This document shows positions 34,375 through 45,564 of a DNA stretch of 64,000 nt, piece after piece. Below the pieces are notes generated by a model. The model did not search any database and was not told where the DNA came from. It was given only the letters and a program-made list of their open reading frames with translations. Source of the stretch: Nitrosomonadaceae bacterium (lineage in GTDB: Bacteria; Pseudomonadota; Gammaproteobacteria; Burkholderiales; Nitrosomonadaceae); NCBI GenBank assembly GCA_030646695.1, contig JAUSLF010000062.1, positions 1 through 64,000 of the forward strand, written 5' to 3'. Numbering within the stretch: position 1 is the stretch's first letter; the number at the start of each line of letters is the position of its first letter. The position numbers and the translations under genes are program-made.

Positions 34375-35991
34375 ATGCCAACATCAATGGAGCCTCATGT
34401 GAAATCTATCGCCAAATTGATAGTTGTTGCCGCCCTGGTCGCGGCTGCTCTTGCCGCAGGGTATTGGTGGGGTAATACCAAATCCGTAACTCCTGCGGAT
34501 GATTCGCCTGGGGCGGTCACGTCCAAGGGCAAGATCCTCTACTACCGTAACCCGATGGGACACCCTGACACCTCGCCGGTGCCGAAGAAAGACCCGATGG
34601 GCATGGAATACCTCCCGGTTTATGACGGTGAAGAACCCGCGTCCGGCAATCCGGTGGTGAAAATCAGTGTTGAAAAGATACAAAAACTGGGAGTGAGGAC
34701 CGAAGCCGTCGCGCTGCGTGAACTCACTCGTACCGTGAGGGCAGTGGCGACGGTACAGGCGAATGAGCGCCGGTTGTATACAGTTACGCCCAAGTTCGAG
34801 GGCTGGATCCAGCAACTTTACGTTAACACCACTGGCCAGGCGGTAAGAGAAGGCGAGGCGCTGATGGACGTGTACAGCCCCGAGCTGATCACGGCGCAGC
34901 AGGAATATCTCATCGCCACAAGAGGGGTGCAGACGGTCGCTGACGGCGGCCCGGATGTCCGCGCCGAAATGCAGCGGCTGGTCGAAAGCGCTTTGCAGAG
35001 GTTGCGCAACTGGGACATATCGGAGATAGAGCTACAGCGTCTGCAGCGGGAAGGTCAGGTCAGGCAGTACATCACCTTCCGTTCCAAGGCGAACGGCGTG
35101 GTGTTGGAAAAACCTTCAATTGAGGGAAAGCGGTTTATGCCTGGGGAGGTTTTGTACCAGATCGCCGACCTGTCCAGCGTGTGGATACTGGCAGACGTGT
35201 TCGAACAGGACCTCGGCATGGTGCATCAGGGCCAGACGGCCACGATCAGGGTGGACGCGTATCCGGACAAGGTATTCAACGGCGAGGTAGCGTTTATTTA
35301 CCCCAAGGTGACCCCGGAGACCCGCACTGCCATCGTGCGCATTAAGCTCCCCAATCCCGAGGGCCTGCTCAAGCCCGCCATGTATGCGCGAGTGGAGTTC
35401 GCTTCGTTCCACAGCAAAGACAAAGTGCTCGCCGTACCCGATTCGGCGGTGCTCGATAGCGGTACGCGGCGGCTGGTACTGGTTGATCTCGGCGAAGGCC
35501 GGTTCGAGCCGCGGACGGTAAAACTCGGTCTGCACGCCGATGGCTACGCTGAAGTGTTGGGGGGGCTGAAGGCTGGGGAAGCAGTCGTGGTCAAAGCGAA
35601 TTTTCTGATCGATGCGGAGAGCAACTTCAAGGCGGCACTGAGCGGCTTCGGCCACAGCGCCCACGGTTCCAAGCCGGGTGAGAAGGAGCAGATCAAGCCT
35701 GACACGTCTGCCGCGCCACCTGCGCCCACGAATCATCGCGGTGAGGGCAGCATTGAAGCCATTGATTTCGTTCATGCGACGGTAACGCTTGCCCATGGCC
35801 CGATCGCCAGCCTGCAGTGGCCCGCGATGATCATGGATTTCCGGGTTCTTGACCCGGCATTACTGCGGACGTTGAAACCTGGTCAGAGAATCGCCTTCGA
35901 CATAATCGAGGAGTCGGCTGGCGAGTACGTCATTGTGCGCATCCAACCAGCGGGCGTCAGCCCTGCTGCCAGCGATCACAGAGGACACTGA
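34375..35991 (+). CDS. cusB: CusB-type periplasmic adaptor with fused CusF-like domain
   Basis: 538 residues: an N-terminal membrane anchor (LIVVAALVAAALAAGYWWG), a heavy-metal-binding domain (YYRNPMGHPDTSPVPKKDPM), the adaptor hairpin and barrel (VSVEKIQKLGVRT to about residue 430) and a C-terminal CusF-like domain (about 455-530). That last part keeps the Trp and Met ligands in LAHGPIASLQWPAMIMDFRV. The adaptor links CusA to CusC and passes Cu(I)/Ag(I). The fusion puts the chaperone in cis. It lies 5 bp after cusC and 1 bp before cusA. GGAG before the GTG at 34399 makes that an alternative start. Confidence 0.9.
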   Translation: MPTSMEPHVKSIAKLIVVAALVAAALAAGYWWGNTKSVTPADDSPGAVTSKGKILYYRNPMGHPDTSPVPKKDPMGMEYLPVYDGEEPASGNPVVKISVEKIQKLGVRTEAVALRELTRTVRAVATVQANERRLYTVTPKFEGWIQQLYVNTTGQAVREGEALMDVYSPELITAQQEYLIATRGVQTVADGGPDVRAEMQRLVESALQRLRNWDISEIELQRLQREGQVRQYITFRSKANGVVLEKPSIEGKRFMPGEVLYQIADLSSVWILADVFEQDLGMVHQGQTATIRVDAYPDKVFNGEVAFIYPKVTPETRTAIVRIKLPNPEGLLKPAMYARVEFASFHSKDKVLAVPDSAVLDSGTRRLVLVDLGEGRFEPRTVKLGLHADGYAEVLGGLKAGEAVVVKANFLIDAESNFKAALSGFGHSAHGSKPGEKEQIKPDTSAAPPAPTNHRGEGSIEAIDFVHATVTLAHGPIASLQWPAMIMDFRVLDPALLRTLKPGQRIAFDIIEESAGEYVIVRIQPAGVSPAASDHRGH

Positions 35992-35992
35992 C

Positions 35993-38900
35993 ATGCTCAA
36001 TAACATCATCGAATGGTCGGTGCGGCACGTCTTCCTGGTGCTGCTGGGAACATTTTTTGTCGTAGCCTGGGGCGTGTATGCGGTGTGGAAGACGCCGATC
36101 GACGCGATTCCGGATCTGTCCGACGTCCAGGTCATTGTCTATACGGAATATCCCGGGCAGGCGCCGCAGGTGGTCGAGGACCAGGTCACCTATCCGCTCA
36201 CCACCGCCATGATGAGCGTGCCGAAATCCAAGGTAGTGCGTGGCATCTCCAATTTTGGCGTATCGTTTGTGTATGTCATCTTCGAGGATGGCACCGACAT
36301 CTACTGGGCGCGCTCGCGGGTGCTGGAATACCTCAGCTTCGCGGCGAACCGGCTGCCGAGGAATGTCAGGCCTTCGCTCGGCCCGGATGCAACCGGCGTA
36401 GGATGGGTTTACCAATATGTTGTAACCGCCAGGAATCGCACACTCGACGAATTGCGTGCCATCCAGGACTGGTTCTTGCGTTATCAGTTAATCGCGGCGC
36501 ATGGCGTGTCGGAAGTAGCCAGCGTGGGCGGATTTGTGAAGACCTACCAGGTCACCGTGGATCCGCGACGCCTGCAGGCTTACGGCATACCGCTCAAGAC
36601 GGTGTCCGAGGTTATCGCCGCCAGCAACCGCGACGTCGGCGGACGCATCATCGAGATGGCGGAGACCGAATACGTGGTGCGTGGCAGGGGCTATCTGCGC
36701 GGCATTGACGACCTGGAGAATCTTGTCGTCAAAGCGCACGTCGGCATGCCGGTATTACTGCGCGACATCGCCCGCGTCGAGCTGGTTCCCGACGAACGCC
36801 GCGGCATCGCCGAACTCAATGGCGAAGGCGAGGTGGTCGCGGGCATTGTGGTGGCGCGGCATGGCCAGAACGCCCTCGACGTCATCCACAACCTCGAAAC
36901 AAAAATCGGTGAGATCGCATCCGGCTTGCCGGAAGGCGTTACGATCCAGCCTGTCTATAATCGCTCCGAACTGATCCACCGTGCTATCGCGACACTGAGC
37001 GAAGTGTTCGTCGAGCAGGGCATCATCATCGCACTGGTGTGCATGATCTTCCTCATGCATGTGCGCAGTGCGCTGGTGGCGATCATCATGCTTCCCATCG
37101 GCGTGCTGATCGCCTTCATCGCAATGCGATTCCTCGGCATCAATTCCAACATCATGAGCCTTTGTGGCATCGCGCTCGCGATCGCCGAGATGACCGATGC
37201 GGCGATCGTCATGACCGAGAACGCGCACAAGCATCTCGAGCGCCTCGCTCCCGGCGAGTCACGTACGGACGCTGTCATCGCAGCATGCAAGGAAATCGGC
37301 CCATCGTTGTTCTTCAGCCTGCTGATCATCACGGTGTCGTTCCTGCCGGTGTTCGTCCTCGAAGCGCAGGAAGGACGTATGTTTCATCCGCTCGCCTATA
37401 CCAAGACTTTCGCCATGGCCGGAGCTGCGTTGCTTTCGATTACGCTGGTCCCGGTGCTGATACTGCTTCTGATTCGTGGCCGCATTCCGCGTGAACAGGA
37501 CAGTCCGCTTAGCCGTATCATGATCCGGAGCTACCAGCCGATGATCGCCTGGGTGATGCAGTGGAAAAAGCTTATCATCGCGGCGGCGCTCGCGGTGCTG
37601 GGGGTTACTCTCTATCCGGCGCTCAAGCTGGGAACGGAATTCATGCCGACGTTGAACGAAGGCACGCTGCTTTACATGCCGATAACGCTGCCGGCTGTTT
37701 CCGTCACCAAGGCCGCGGAAATCCTGCAAACCCAGGACAAGATCATCAAGGGCTTCCCTGAAGTGGCATCGGTGTTCGGCAAGGCCGGGCGCGCCAATAC
37801 CGCCACCGACCCGGCGCCGCTGGAGATGGCCGAAACGGTCATCAACCTGAAACCGGAAAACGAATGGCGCCCCGGTATGACCATCGACAAGTTGATTGCC
37901 GAACTGGATCAGGCGCTGCAGATGCCGGGAGTCAGCAATTCCTGGACCATGCCGATCAAGAACAGGATCGATATGCTTGCCACCGGTATCCGCACGCCGG
38001 TCGGCATCAAGGTATTTGGCAAGGATCTGGGCGAAATAGAGAACCTGGCCAGGCAGATCGAGACCGTCGTGAAAACGGTACCCGGAACCAATAGTGCCTA
38101 CGCGGAACGCACCACCGGCGGTTACTACCTCGATATCGAACCCGACCGCATGGCTCTCGCCCGCTATGGATTGGCAGTCGGCGATCTGCTGGAAGTGATC
38201 TCAGCGGCGCTTGGCGGGGAGATGGTGACCACCACGGTAGAGGGGCGTGAGCGCTTCGGCGTTAGCGTACGTTATCCACGCGAGCTGCGCAGCGACCCGC
38301 AGGTGATCGCCACCCAAGTGCTGGTGCCGACCATGGGGGCAACAATGATTCCGCTCGGCCAGCTTGCACGGATCAAGCTGGTCAAGGGCCCGCCGAGCAT
38401 CCGCACCGAGAATACGCTCCTGTCCGCGTACATTTTTGTTGACATTCGTGATCGTGACATCGGCAGCTACGTTGCGGCCGGGCAGAAAGCGGTGCGCGAG
38501 CAGGTGCAGTTCCCGCCCGGGTATTACGCCACGTGGAGCGGCCAGTTCGAATACATGGAACGCGCGATCGAGAAACTGAAAGTGGTGGTACCAATCACGC
38601 TCCTGATCATATTCGCTCTTCTGTACCTGAGCTTCAATCGTGTTACCGAGACGCTAGTGGTGATGCTTTCGGTGCCCTTCTCCATGGTCGGCGGCATCTG
38701 GCTGATGTATCTGCTCGACTACAACCTGAGCATCGCGGTGGCGATCGGCTTTATCGGCCTCGTCGGCATTGCGGCCGAGTCCGGAATGGTGATGCTGGTC
38801 TTCTTAGATCAGACGCTCGAGGCCGTCACTGCAAAACGCAAAGCTGCCGGCGAGAAAATCACCGTCGAGGATCTTCACGCCGCAGTGGCGCAGGGTGCGG

Positions 38901-39169
38901 TGTCCCGGATACGCCCGGTGATGATGACCATTGCCGGAAGCATTCTGGGCCTGCTTCCGGTCATGTTTAGTAGCGGAACGGGCTCCGAAGTGATAAGGCG
39001 CATTGCTGCGCCGATGGTAGGCGGCATGGTTTCCGCCACCGTGCTGACGCTGATCGTGTTCCCGGCCGTCTATGCACTGGTTAAGGAAATCTCGATCCGG
39101 CGTTCACTTAAAGCGGGGGAAGGTATAAGGAACCGCCTGGAAAAAGGGAGCGCGATTAACGAGCAATAA
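35993..39169 (+). CDS. cusA: Copper/silver RND efflux pump CusA
   Basis: A 1058-residue heavy-metal RND pump with twelve expected helices and two large periplasmic loops. The Cu/Ag-type helix-4 signature DAAIVMTENAHKHLE is present. Methionines are kept at the three contexts that bind Cu(I)/Ag(I) in E. coli CusA: LLYMPITLP, RIDMLATGIRTP and GGEMVTTTVEG. The start MLNNIIEWSVRHVFLVLLG at 35993 has GAGGA upstream. It exports Cu(I)/Ag(I) from the periplasm and cytoplasm using the proton gradient. A deleted second copy lies at 42054. Confidence 0.94.
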   Translation: MLNNIIEWSVRHVFLVLLGTFFVVAWGVYAVWKTPIDAIPDLSDVQVIVYTEYPGQAPQVVEDQVTYPLTTAMMSVPKSKVVRGISNFGVSFVYVIFEDGTDIYWARSRVLEYLSFAANRLPRNVRPSLGPDATGVGWVYQYVVTARNRTLDELRAIQDWFLRYQLIAAHGVSEVASVGGFVKTYQVTVDPRRLQAYGIPLKTVSEVIAASNRDVGGRIIEMAETEYVVRGRGYLRGIDDLENLVVKAHVGMPVLLRDIARVELVPDERRGIAELNGEGEVVAGIVVARHGQNALDVIHNLETKIGEIASGLPEGVTIQPVYNRSELIHRAIATLSEVFVEQGIIIALVCMIFLMHVRSALVAIIMLPIGVLIAFIAMRFLGINSNIMSLCGIALAIAEMTDAAIVMTENAHKHLERLAPGESRTDAVIAACKEIGPSLFFSLLIITVSFLPVFVLEAQEGRMFHPLAYTKTFAMAGAALLSITLVPVLILLLIRGRIPREQDSPLSRIMIRSYQPMIAWVMQWKKLIIAAALAVLGVTLYPALKLGTEFMPTLNEGTLLYMPITLPAVSVTKAAEILQTQDKIIKGFPEVASVFGKAGRANTATDPAPLEMAETVINLKPENEWRPGMTIDKLIAELDQALQMPGVSNSWTMPIKNRIDMLATGIRTPVGIKVFGKDLGEIENLARQIETVVKTVPGTNSAYAERTTGGYYLDIEPDRMALARYGLAVGDLLEVISAALGGEMVTTTVEGRERFGVSVRYPRELRSDPQVIATQVLVPTMGATMIPLGQLARIKLVKGPPSIRTENTLLSAYIFVDIRDRDIGSYVAAGQKAVREQVQFPPGYYATWSGQFEYMERAIEKLKVVVPITLLIIFALLYLSFNRVTETLVVMLSVPFSMVGGIWLMYLLDYNLSIAVAIGFIGLVGIAAESGMVMLVFLDQTLEAVTAKRKAAGEKITVEDLHAAVAQGAVSRIRPVMMTIAGSILGLLPVMFSSGTGSEVIRRIAAPMVGGMVSATVLTLIVFPAVYALVKEISIRRSLKAGEGIRNRLEKGSAINEQ

Positions 39170-39245
39170 ATGATCCTTTTATTATTTCAGGTAGAGGCCG
39201 GGTCAAAAAACAGACTGAAATAATATTCATGGGCGAAATATCAGC

Positions 39246-41948
39246 ATGAACGCATGGCATAACCAATCGATTCCCGAAGTCGCGCGCCTCCTTACTACCG
39301 ATGTGGAGCAGGGACTTGCCGATAAGGAAGTGGCTGTCCGGCTCGCCCGGTATGGGCAAAACAAACTACGCAAGGGCAGGCGATTTTCGGCCTTGGTCAT
39401 TTTTGTAAGCCAGTTTAAAAGTCTGGTTATTTGGGTGCTGATTGGCGCAGCGGCTGTTTCCGCAGCACTGGGCGAAACCGTAGATGGCATCGCTATCATT
39501 GCCATCGTAATCCTGAACGCGATAATCGGTTTCGTTCAAGAGTATCGCGCCGAGAAAGCAGCCGCCGCGCTGGCTGATCTGACAGCGCCTCACTGCCGCG
39601 TGGTGCGCGGTGGCCGTAGCGCGGTGGTTGCCGCGACTGAAATCGTTCCGGGCGATATCCTGTTGCTGGAAGGAGGAGACCTGGTCGCTGCGGACTCTTG
39701 CCTGATCCAGACATCTGTTCTTCGCGTCAACGAAGCACCACTCACTGGTGAATCGCAAGCCGTAGGCAAATTCACCGGCAGCTTGCCTCAGGAAACACCT
39801 CTGGCGGAGCGGAAAAATATGGTCTTCCTCGGCACCAGCGTGACAGGAGGTTCCGGCCGTGCCTTGGTGGTTAATACCGGGATGGAGACGGAACTCGGTC
39901 ATATCGCCAAACTTCTGGAAACCGCTGAAAGCGGAGAAACCCCGCTGCAACACCGGCTTGACCGAGCAGGGCACCTGTTGTTGCTGGCCTGTTTCGGCAT
40001 TGTTGCACTGATTTTTGGTTTAGGATTATTGCGTGGAATTGCGCCGTTTGAACTTTTCCTGAGCACGGTAAGTCTTGCGGTGGCTGCCATTCCTGAAGGG
40101 CTGCCGGCGGTGGTGACGATCGCGCTCGCTTTGGGTGTGCATCGCATGGTGCAGCGAAATGCATTGGTGCGGCACTTGGCCTCGGTCGAAACATTAGGCC
40201 GTGCTCAGGTTATCTGTACCGACAAGACCGGCACGCTGACAATGGGTGAGATGACTGCGCGCAAGTTGATTACGGCGGAGAGTTTGTACCGTGTCACCGG
40301 CGAGGGTTATTCCACGGAAGGCATATTCTTTGTCGGCAATGTAGAAAGCCCGACAGCGAAAAGCCCCTCACTCTTCGCCTTGCTGCGTGCCTCGGCTGCC
40401 TGCAACGATGCCGAACTAACTCTAATAGATGACCGGCCTGTGGTTGTGGGCGATCCTACTGAAGGGGCGCTGCTGGTGGCCGCCGCGAAAGGCGGTATTA
40501 CCCGTGGGGCCATCGAGGCTGAAATGCCGCGCCTGGCTACTGTGCCTTTTGACTCCGACCGCAAACGCATGACTGTTATTCGCCGGCAGGAAAAACATCC
40601 CTGGGCATTCGTCAAGGGTGCGCCCGAAGTTATTCTCAGCCGTTGCACCCTGATCCGTACCGACCAGGGAGTGAGGGAACTGACGGAAAGCGACCGCACC
40701 CGGCTGCTCCAAGCCAATGCCTTACTGGCGCACGATGCCCTGCGCGTGCTGGCCGTCGCTGAGCGCTCCTTGGGCGGCTTCAGTTTCGAAGAAGGCATGG
40801 TTGTAAGCGATACCGAGATCGAGAAGGAGCTCACCCTTTTGGGGCTCGTAGGCTTACAAGACCCACCTCGCGCCGAGGCAAAGGAAGCTGTGGTCAAGTG
40901 CATACGGGCCGGCATCAAAACCGTGATGATCACTGGCGATCATCCAGACACTGCACGGGCAATAGGCCATGAATTGGGCATTCTGGGCAAGGGCGACGAA
41001 GTTCTCGTAGGAGCCGAGCTTGACCGCTTGGACGACGAAACGCTGAAGGAACGTGTATCACAGGTTTCGGTTTATGCGCGCGTCACTGCCGAGCATAAGC
41101 TCCGCATTGTCCGCGCATGGAAGGCGCGGGGCGCAGTAGTGGCGATGACCGGGGATGGGGTTAATGATGCTCCTGCGATCAAAGAGGCATCCATCGGTAT
41201 CGCCATGGGTATTACCGGCACCGAGGTGACCAAGGAGGCCGCGGATATCATTATCACGGATGACAACTTCGTCTCCATTGTCGCTGCCGTAGAAGAAGGA
41301 CGGGGCATTTATGACAACATTACCAAAACCTTGGCCTATCTGCTGGGTAGCAGTACCGGCGAATTGATCGTGATGCTGATCGCGGTCCTACTGGGCTGGC
41401 CACTACCGCTATTACCGCTGCATCTTTTGTGGATCAACCTGGTAACAGACGGCTTTGCAGCGCTCGCTCTGGCGACTGATCCGATTGATCACGACGTATT
41501 GAATCGCCCGCCTCGGCATTCCCAAGCGGCGCTACTCAACCGGGATTTAATCAAGCTGACCCTGTTTACCGGCCTGCTGGCCGCCGGCGTCACGCTCGGC
41601 GTGTTTGCCTATGAATTCTACATAATCGGCAGCAGTCTTGAACAAGCTCGCGATGCCGCTTTTACCGCCCTGGTGATCGCAGGGCTGCTGCGCGCCTTCG
41701 GTGCCCGGAGCGAGCAGCGTACCCTCTGGCAGATGGGCCTGTTTTCCAACATGCGTTTGTTTCTGGTGGTGGCAGTAAGCTTCGCCTTGCAGTTGGCGAT
41801 ACACCATGTCCCAATGCTACAAATGCTATTTCAGATCGAGCCCATTACGCTAAGCCAGTGCATGGGGTGGATCGCGGTTGGATTCATTCCGCTGATCGTC
41901 CTGGAGCTGAGAAAAGTCATCTGCTACCGTCACGCAACGAAGGATTGA
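39246..41948 (+). CDS. P2A-type cation-transporting P-type ATPase (second copy)
   Basis: A 900-residue pump. Motifs: LTGESQAVGK (actuator), PEGLPAVVTIALALGVHRM (M4), CTDKTGTLTMGEM (phosphorylation), VKGAPEVIL, TGDGVNDAPAIK and NLVTDGFAALALATDP (M6). The pattern is that of Ca2+-type P2A ATPases. CPx metal motifs of copper pumps are absent, so a role in copper export is not supported despite the place. It shares the design of the pump at 15853, but the two differ in sequence. It begins 76 bp after cusA; no strong binding site is seen. Confidence 0.88.
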   Translation: MNAWHNQSIPEVARLLTTDVEQGLADKEVAVRLARYGQNKLRKGRRFSALVIFVSQFKSLVIWVLIGAAAVSAALGETVDGIAIIAIVILNAIIGFVQEYRAEKAAAALADLTAPHCRVVRGGRSAVVAATEIVPGDILLLEGGDLVAADSCLIQTSVLRVNEAPLTGESQAVGKFTGSLPQETPLAERKNMVFLGTSVTGGSGRALVVNTGMETELGHIAKLLETAESGETPLQHRLDRAGHLLLLACFGIVALIFGLGLLRGIAPFELFLSTVSLAVAAIPEGLPAVVTIALALGVHRMVQRNALVRHLASVETLGRAQVICTDKTGTLTMGEMTARKLITAESLYRVTGEGYSTEGIFFVGNVESPTAKSPSLFALLRASAACNDAELTLIDDRPVVVGDPTEGALLVAAAKGGITRGAIEAEMPRLATVPFDSDRKRMTVIRRQEKHPWAFVKGAPEVILSRCTLIRTDQGVRELTESDRTRLLQANALLAHDALRVLAVAERSLGGFSFEEGMVVSDTEIEKELTLLGLVGLQDPPRAEAKEAVVKCIRAGIKTVMITGDHPDTARAIGHELGILGKGDEVLVGAELDRLDDETLKERVSQVSVYARVTAEHKLRIVRAWKARGAVVAMTGDGVNDAPAIKEASIGIAMGITGTEVTKEAADIIITDDNFVSIVAAVEEGRGIYDNITKTLAYLLGSSTGELIVMLIAVLLGWPLPLLPLHLLWINLVTDGFAALALATDPIDHDVLNRPPRHSQAALLNRDLIKLTLFTGLLAAGVTLGVFAYEFYIIGSSLEQARDAAFTALVIAGLLRAFGARSEQRTLWQMGLFSNMRLFLVVAVSFALQLAIHHVPMLQMLFQIEPITLSQCMGWIAVGFIPLIVLELRKVICYRHATKD

Positions 41949-42053
41949 GAATCAATGGAACTTCAAGCAAACACAGTTGATTCGACGCATTGGGAACGGA
42001 GCGCACATGTTAAGCGATAACCGAATAGACCAGGCTGAAAGTCACTCAGCGAT

Positions 42054-42485
42054 GTGCGGATAGACCGGGATGCGGTGGTGCGCTTCGGCATGAACATCGC
42101 CGACGTTCAATCGGTGGTGACCGAACGCGACACGCAGATCGCGCTGGCGGGGGTGTCGGCGGAATTCGGCGTGATCATGCTGTTCTATCTTAAGCATGCT
42201 TGGGACAAGCGGCTGGCAGAAGGCAAGACCAGCACCGCCGATCTGCTCGACGCGATCCGTGAGGGCGCGGTATTGCGGGTGCGGCCCAAGGCAATGACGG
42301 TTGCGGTCATCCTCGGCGGGCTGGTGCCGATCATGTTCGGTTCGGGCACCGGTTCGGAAGTGATGCAGCGGATCGCAGCACCGATGATCGGCGGCATGAT
42401 TACCGCGCCGCTGCTGTCGATGTTCGTGATTCCGGCGGTTTATTTGCTGCTGCGCCGCCCGCGTGTTGCGCAGCAACTACGTTAA
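42054..42485 (+). pseudogene. Internally deleted cusA/czcA fragment
   Basis: The 143 codons join two distant parts of an RND pump. [20 protein letters not shown] comes from the central periplasmic/docking region. It is followed almost directly by [20 protein letters not shown] and [20 protein letters not shown] through [20 protein letters not shown], the last transmembrane helices. Hundreds of residues are missing between them. It starts at a GTG without a binding site. The sequence differs from the intact cusA nearby, so it is not a simple recent duplicate. It is convergent with the CBS gene, overlapping by three bases. Confidence 0.8.
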
Positions 42486-43069
42486 TTTGCGATCAGCGTC
42501 GCCTCAATTTCGGCAAAAGTCTTGGCAATTTCGGTGGATGGAATTGCAATGCCGAGTTGCTTTCCGATTTGTGTCAAAGAGAAAATGCCGCACACTACCA
42601 GTGCGCCTGCAGCATTCTTCTCCATCACCAGGGTGTGCTGGCGTCCGTTCTCGCGCAGACTGGCGATCACGTCCCCGACTTTGGCATGTTGCACTTCCTG
42701 GATAGGGATTGCTTCCAAATGGTTGAGCGGGGTCATGATATCCGCGACCAGGATCTCATTGTGCTTCACTCCTCGCTCCCGTATGAAGCGCAGCGGCTTT
42801 TCACCGAGAATATCTGCTGTCGTGATGAAGCCAGCGAGGATGCGATCCTGATTCAGCACCAGCAATGAGCGCACACCACGCTGCTTCATGTAGGCGTTGG
42901 CCGATTCCATGGTTACCTGCGGCTCGATTACAGCGGCATAAGTTTTTCGCAGATCGGTCATCACATCGAGAGCTGGCGATTCCGAAGTGACAGACTTGGG
43001 TGCAACGGGGCGGGAAACCTGCACAGTTCCCGTCAGGCGCTGGGCAGGAAGGGCGTGATAGATGGGCAT
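42482..43069 (-). CDS. CBS-domain pair protein
   Basis: A 195-residue cytoplasmic protein with two CBS motifs. The first is [20 protein letters not shown] with [13 protein letters not shown]; the second is [20 protein letters not shown] with [20 protein letters not shown] pairs bind adenine nucleotides and sense energy state. No effector domain is attached. The ATG at 43069 is chosen because GGAGG lies eight bases before it; an ATG at 43084 overlaps that site. The target is unknown. Confidence 0.85.
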   Translation of the reverse strand: MPIYHALPAQRLTGTVQVSRPVAPKSVTSESPALDVMTDLRKTYAAVIEPQVTMESANAYMKQRGVRSLLVLNQDRILAGFITTADILGEKPLRFIRERGVKHNEILVADIMTPLNHLEAIPIQEVQHAKVGDVIASLRENGRQHTLVMEKNAAGALVVCGIFSLTQIGKQLGIAIPSTEIAKTFAEIEATLIAN

Positions 43070-43267
43070 GGTGTAAACCTCCATTGGAGTGGATGGGAAA
43101 CACTTGTGAAAGGATGAAAATCCCGGATTATCCTATCCACATAACTGACCCTACGCGCAACAGAATGAAGGGTCAATGCAATCATAGTACATGCAATCGC
43201 AGCATGCAGAGAGTGGATTGCACGGAAGTTTGCTAGAATGTATTCAGACTTTTTTATCCGGATAATC

Positions 43268-44299
43268 ATGCGCCTGTTTCGTAAGAATATTGTTCCGAAT
43301 TGCCGGTCAGCATTACTGGCTGCATTCAGCTTGTTTGCGCTCGGCTGCAGTGCTCCGCCCATGGCAGCACCACTGCGTCCAGAAGTAAATGTGTTCATCG
43401 GTGAGATGGTCGAGCGGCATGGATTCGAGCAGGCCGAACTTGCGCGCATCTTCAGAAAGGCACAATTTCAACCGGCCATCATCCGTGCGATTTCCCAGCC
43501 GGTCACGGCCCGGCCCTGGCATGAATACCGTCCTTTGTTTGTCAATGCGCGCCGCACTACCGGTGGAGTGGTCTTCTGGAATAGCCATGCTGCGACACTG
43601 GAGCGAGCGCGTAAGGAGTATGGCGTCCCCGAGGAAATTGTGGCTGCGGTGATCGGGGTGGAAACCATCTACGGCGCGCAGACCGGCAAGCATCGCGTGC
43701 TTGATGCGCTGGTCACGCTCGCGTTCGATTACCCCCAGCGTGCAGAATTTTTCCGCGACGAGCTGGAGCAATATCTGTTGCTGACGCGCGAACAGGGCAC
43801 GGATGCATTGCAGCTCAAAGGTTCGTACGCGGGCGCGATTGGCATCCCGCAATTCATGCCCAGCAGCTATCGGCGTTACGCCATCGATTTCGATGGCGAC
43901 GGCAGGAAGGAATTATTGCAGAGCCCCGCGGATGCGATCGGCAGTGTTGCCAATTATCTCAAGGTGTTCGGTTGGGAGCAGGGACAGGCAGTGGTGGCGC
44001 GCGCGCGGGTCAGCGGTGAAGGCTACCAGGAAGCGCTGGCTGCGGGAATCAAGCCCGGTTTAACGCTGGCGCAGATGAAACAACTTGGGGTCACGCCGCT
44101 GGTGCAGATGACCGATCGTGCGGGCGACCGGCTGGCGGCGCTGTTTGTGCTGGAAGGCAAGGACGGCCCGGAGTACTGGCTGGGTTTCAATAATTTCTAC
44201 GTTATCACCCGCTACAATCGCAGCACTTATTACGCCATGTCGGTGCTGCAATTGGCCGAAGCAATTCGCGCCGCAAAAAATGGGGGCAACGGCTTTTAA
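43268..44299 (+). CDS. mltB: Membrane-bound lytic murein transglycosylase B
   Basis: About 343 residues: a lipoprotein signal with lipobox FALGCS, then the SLT-type catalytic domain. It carries the catalytic Glu in VIGVETIYGAQTGKHRVLDA, LKGSYAGAIGIPQFMPSSYR and the C-terminal FNNFYVITRYNRSTYYAMSV block of MltB. It cleaves peptidoglycan strands, forming 1,6-anhydro ends, at the inner face of the outer membrane. An ATG at 43238 would add 10 residues and cannot be excluded. A REP cluster follows directly. Confidence 0.93.
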   Translation: MRLFRKNIVPNCRSALLAAFSLFALGCSAPPMAAPLRPEVNVFIGEMVERHGFEQAELARIFRKAQFQPAIIRAISQPVTARPWHEYRPLFVNARRTTGGVVFWNSHAATLERARKEYGVPEEIVAAVIGVETIYGAQTGKHRVLDALVTLAFDYPQRAEFFRDELEQYLLLTREQGTDALQLKGSYAGAIGIPQFMPSSYRRYAIDFDGDGRKELLQSPADAIGSVANYLKVFGWEQGQAVVARARVSGEGYQEALAAGIKPGLTLAQMKQLGVTPLVQMTDRAGDRLAALFVLEGKDGPEYWLGFNNFYVITRYNRSTYYAMSVLQLAEAIRAAKNGGNGF

Positions 44300-44300
44300 G

Positions 44301-44485
44301 GTAGGATGCAGGAGCCCCTTCAGGGGCGATGGGTTAATTGTTTTCGCGTCTTCAGGCGCGATGGTGAAACGGCGATAATGTTTTTGGACGTAGGAGCGCC
44401 TTCAGGCGCGATATAGGGGAGGATTCAAAATCTTTCGCCCCTGAAGGGGCTCCTGCATCTGAAGAAAGAACACCATCGCTCCTAC
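44301..44485. repeat. REP cluster (BIME-like) between convergent genes
   Basis: Several copies of a palindromic unit fill the gap between mltB and fbpC. GCAGGAGCCCCTTCAGGGGC lies near 44308, a partial CTTCAGGCGCG near 44350, and GTAGGAGCGCCTTCAGGCGC at 44390. The inverse TCGCCCCTGAAGGGGCTCCT lies at 44435, and CATCGCTCCTAC ends near 44484. The GTAGGAGC...TTCAG...GCGA form resembles REP sequences known in pseudomonads. The cluster probably ends both convergent transcripts or stabilises them. Confidence 0.75.
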
Positions 44486-45553
<1,068 letters not shown>

Positions 45554-45564
45554 TCAGGGTATCT

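Noticed and set aside
39246-41948. Reading the second P-ATPase as a copper exporter because of its place after cusA
   Set aside because: No CPC/CPx motif and no N-terminal metal-binding domain; the M4 and M6 motifs are of the Ca2+ type.
44301-44485. Possible CRISPR or attachment site between mltB and fbpC
   Set aside because: The units are palindromic, irregularly spaced and of mixed orientation, as in REP clusters.
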